Below are positions 62,582-64,000 of a stretch of 64,000 nucleotides of DNA, piece after piece; the stretch's first letter is position 1; the number at the start of each line of letters is the position of its first letter. Position numbers and translations under genes: made by a program. The notes under the pieces were generated by a model. That model saw nothing but the letters and a program-made list of their open reading frames with translations. It made no database searches and was not told the DNA's origin. The stretch is from Gemmatimonadota bacterium (lineage in GTDB: Bacteria; Gemmatimonadota; Gemmatimonadetes; Longimicrobiales; Gaopeijiaceae): NCBI GenBank assembly GCA_022825135.1, contig JAJDYN010000036.1, forward strand, positions 1 through 64,000, read 5' to 3'.

Positions 62582-63280
62582 CTACTCCTTCGCCAGCACC
62601 ATTTCCGCCAGCGTCCCCAGATCCGGCACTTCCAGGTCGGGTCGGGCGTTCACCGGCATCGTAGCCCCCGAACCGCCATGCGGGGAGACCCGGTTCACAT
62701 GCACGGTGGCGAATCCGAGGCGCCGTGCCGGGGCGATGTCGTGGAAGAGGCTCTGAGCGACGTGCAGAATGGCGTCGATGGGCACGCCCAGGCGCTCGCG
62801 CGCCAGCTCGAAGTTTCGCGCGTCGGGTTTGTAGCTGCCGACCTGCTGGGCCGTTACGACTTCGTGGAACTCGACCCCCAGGCGGCGCGCCGAGAGGGCG
62901 AACAGGTCGTCGTCCACGTTGGAGATCACCGCCAGCCGATAGCGCGATGCGAGGATGCGCAGCGCCTCGACGGTGTCGTCGAAGGGTGCCCAGCGCGCGA
63001 TCGACTCGGGAAGCGAGGCCCGCTCGCGGGGGCCGGGCGAGAAGCCGAGTTCGCGCCCGAACTCGTCCACTACGCGGGACAGGACCTCGCGGTAGGTGAG
63101 GTAGGCGCCCGCCTGGATGGTCGACTCGAAACGTGCGAAGTGCTCCAGGATCTCCGCGGGAGGCAGTCGGCGGCCGTGCGCGTCCAGCACCTGCGCGATG
63201 GCCTGCAGAATTCCGCTCTCCCAGTCGATGAGCGTGCCGTAGCAGTCGAAGGTGAGGACCTCGAAGGAGGAGAGCTTCAT
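62582..63280 (-). CDS. HAD-superfamily haloacid dehalogenase, type II
   Basis: The 232-residue HAD protein has the nucleophile Asp in TFDCYGTLIDWESG, Ser/Thr in VISNVDDD, Lys in SYKPDARNF and an acidic VAQSLFHDIAPA region. It is closest to L-2-haloacid dehalogenases in layout, with FDCYGT. The substrate may be a phosphate ester instead. An in-frame GTG at 63289 is an alternative start. Confidence 0.85.
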   Translation of the reverse strand: MKLSSFEVLTFDCYGTLIDWESGILQAIAQVLDAHGRRLPPAEILEHFARFESTIQAGAYLTYREVLSRVVDEFGRELGFSPGPRERASLPESIARWAPFDDTVEALRILASRYRLAVISNVDDDLFALSARRLGVEFHEVVTAQQVGSYKPDARNFELARERLGVPIDAILHVAQSLFHDIAPARRLGFATVHVNRVSPHGGSGATMPVNARPDLEVPDLGTLAEMVLAKE

Positions 63281-63293
63281 CTCTTGCACAACC

Positions 63294-63521
63294 TCATCTC
63301 TTTCTCTGCGCGCGCCGCTGCCGCGAGCGCGCCACCGCCTCTCCCACCAGCGGCCCGGCCAGCCCGCCGATGGTGCCGCCCAGAATCATCATGAACCCCA
63401 GCGGACCGAGGGTCGGGACCAGCCCCACCCCCGAGCTGATCGCCTGGTAGGCGCTCGCCACCCCGAAGGCGAGCGCGCCCACCACGAATCCGGTCAGGGT
63501 GCGTCGCACGATTCGGTTCAT
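63294..63521 (-). CDS. small two-helix membrane protein
   Basis: The 75-residue protein has two hydrophobic segments (about 8-27 and 32-58), with glycine-rich GGTIGGLAGPLVGEA and a basic tail. It overlaps the cytochrome gene (stop of that at 63518) by 4 bp and is thus part of the same unit. No family recognised. Confidence 0.65.
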   Translation of the reverse strand: MNRIVRRTLTGFVVGALAFGVASAYQAISSGVGLVPTLGPLGFMMILGGTIGGLAGPLVGEAVARSRQRRAQRKR

Positions 63522-63883
63522 CGGCCCTCTCCCGTTGGGGGCTCGCCGGCTGCGCCGTCCTCGCTCGACTCGCCGGCCAGCCCGCGCGTTTCAAGCAGAT
63601 AGCGCGCGGTCGCCCGGTACTCCGCATCGGTCATGGTTCCCGGAGCCTCGTAGGGCATCGCCAGGCGCAGGTATCGAGTCAGAGTCTCCTCGTCTCCGCG
63701 GGACGCCAGCGCCGCCGCCGTGATCTCGGCCCCGACCTGGCCCTCCACATCGTGGCAGAAGGCGCACCGCTGGGCGTAGACGAGCGCGCCGTCGACCTCA
63801 GGGCCATCGCTGCAGCCGACCGACAGCACGGCGGTGGAGAGGACGGCGACGGCCAGACCCGCGCAGGTGCCGCCACCTGCCAC
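63518..63883 (-). CDS. c-type cytochrome lipoprotein
   Basis: The 121-residue product has a lipoprotein signal (VLSVGC, Cys24), one heme-binding CAFCH (40-44) and a distal Met in LRLAMPYEAPGTM, typical of a single-heme class I cytochrome. Its GTG start follows directly after the stop of the sulfite-oxidase-family gene on the same strand, so it is the likely electron acceptor of that enzyme. Confidence 0.82.
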   Translation of the reverse strand: MAGGGTCAGLAVAVLSTAVLSVGCSDGPEVDGALVYAQRCAFCHDVEGQVGAEITAAALASRGDEETLTRYLRLAMPYEAPGTMTDAEYRATARYLLETRGLAGESSEDGAAGEPPTGEGR

Positions 63884-64000
63884 TCAGGCCACCTCCACCG
63901 GGTGCGGCAGCGCCAGGTTGAGCAGGTATCCCTTCTGGTTCCAGACGTCTTCCATGGGCTGGGTGTTGCCCGCGGCGTCGGTGGCGCGGGTGCGCAGTGT
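63884..64000 (-). CDS. sulfite-oxidase-family molybdoenzyme, C-terminal part
   Basis: Only the last 38 residues lie in the window: TLRTRATDAAGNTQP, then DVWNQKGYLLN and a stop. RATDAAGNTQ and WNxxGY are the end of the Mo-cofactor oxidoreductase dimerisation domain of sulfite oxidases and SoxC/SorA enzymes. With the cytochrome gene beside it the pair matches sulfite dehydrogenase (SorAB-like). The rest of the gene lies right of the window. Confidence 0.75.
   Translation of the reverse strand, partial: TLRTRATDAAGNTQPMEDVWNQKGYLLNLALPHPVEVA

Overview
The window is high-GC DNA packed with genes on both strands. It carries TonB-dependent receptors, several S9 prolyl-oligopeptidase-type enzymes, 6-bladed beta-propeller lipoproteins with an N-terminal (R/T)DSAG motif, secreted beta-lactamase-fold hydrolases and BlaI/M56 pairs. 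This mix, with many GTG/TTG starts and AGGAGG-type ribosome sites, suggests a Gram-negative heterotroph of the Gemmatimonadota type. That placement is inferred from gene content. No rRNA, tRNA or CRISPR array was seen.

Left end (1-2160): the right edge of an integrated element, with three TGTACA sites at exact 24-bp spacing, a perfect 11-bp hairpin, a small helix-turn-helix protein and a tyrosine recombinase with a full catalytic set. The element abuts an HmuY-like gene that has lost its start, followed by its TonB receptor (2167-5159).

5.3-12.7 kb: a secreted M20 amidohydrolase; a DUF3299 protein, an intrinsic terminator and a LolD/FtsX-type ABC pair; then a metallo-beta-lactamase lipoprotein and a sialidase-like lipoprotein.

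12.4-23.5 kb: a minus-strand run of TVP38, an FAD disulfide oxidoreductase, thrB and thrC. Opposite it lie a tandem cupin pair with duplicated promoters, an atypical SDR, a branched-chain aminotransferase, an S9 protein that has lost its Asp and His, and a propeller lipoprotein.

23.5-33.4 kb: SixA phosphatase with a 55-residue basic protein, flotillin with an NfeD-like partner, an S9 peptidase, two toxin-antitoxin pairs flanking a DUF2891/serine-hydrolase pair, and a DUF411 protein.

33.4-36.0 kb: a SAM-I riboswitch controlling a MetX-like acyltransferase and a cystathionine gamma-synthase. 36.1-39.8 kb: a propeller lipoprotein divergent from a BlaI-type repressor and an M56 sensor protease fused to a TonB-receptor plug segment. 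A partial tandem copy of the plug half follows. The repressor promoter is bracketed by two copies of a 14-bp dyad. This is the most unusual system in the window.

39.8-64 kb: an S9 peptidase, MscS channel, N-acyl-D-amino-acid deacylase-like enzyme, enoyl-CoA hydratase, ADP-forming acyl-CoA synthetase, ArsC, a sugar dehydrogenase, a large Ig-domain metallopeptidase, a eukaryote-like sterol C-24 methyltransferase with an SDR, a TonB receptor, a serine hydrolase, a second atypical SDR, a holin-IV-like protein, an NTF2-like lipoprotein, a HAD dehalogenase, a cytochrome c and the end of a sulfite-oxidase-family gene cut by the right edge.
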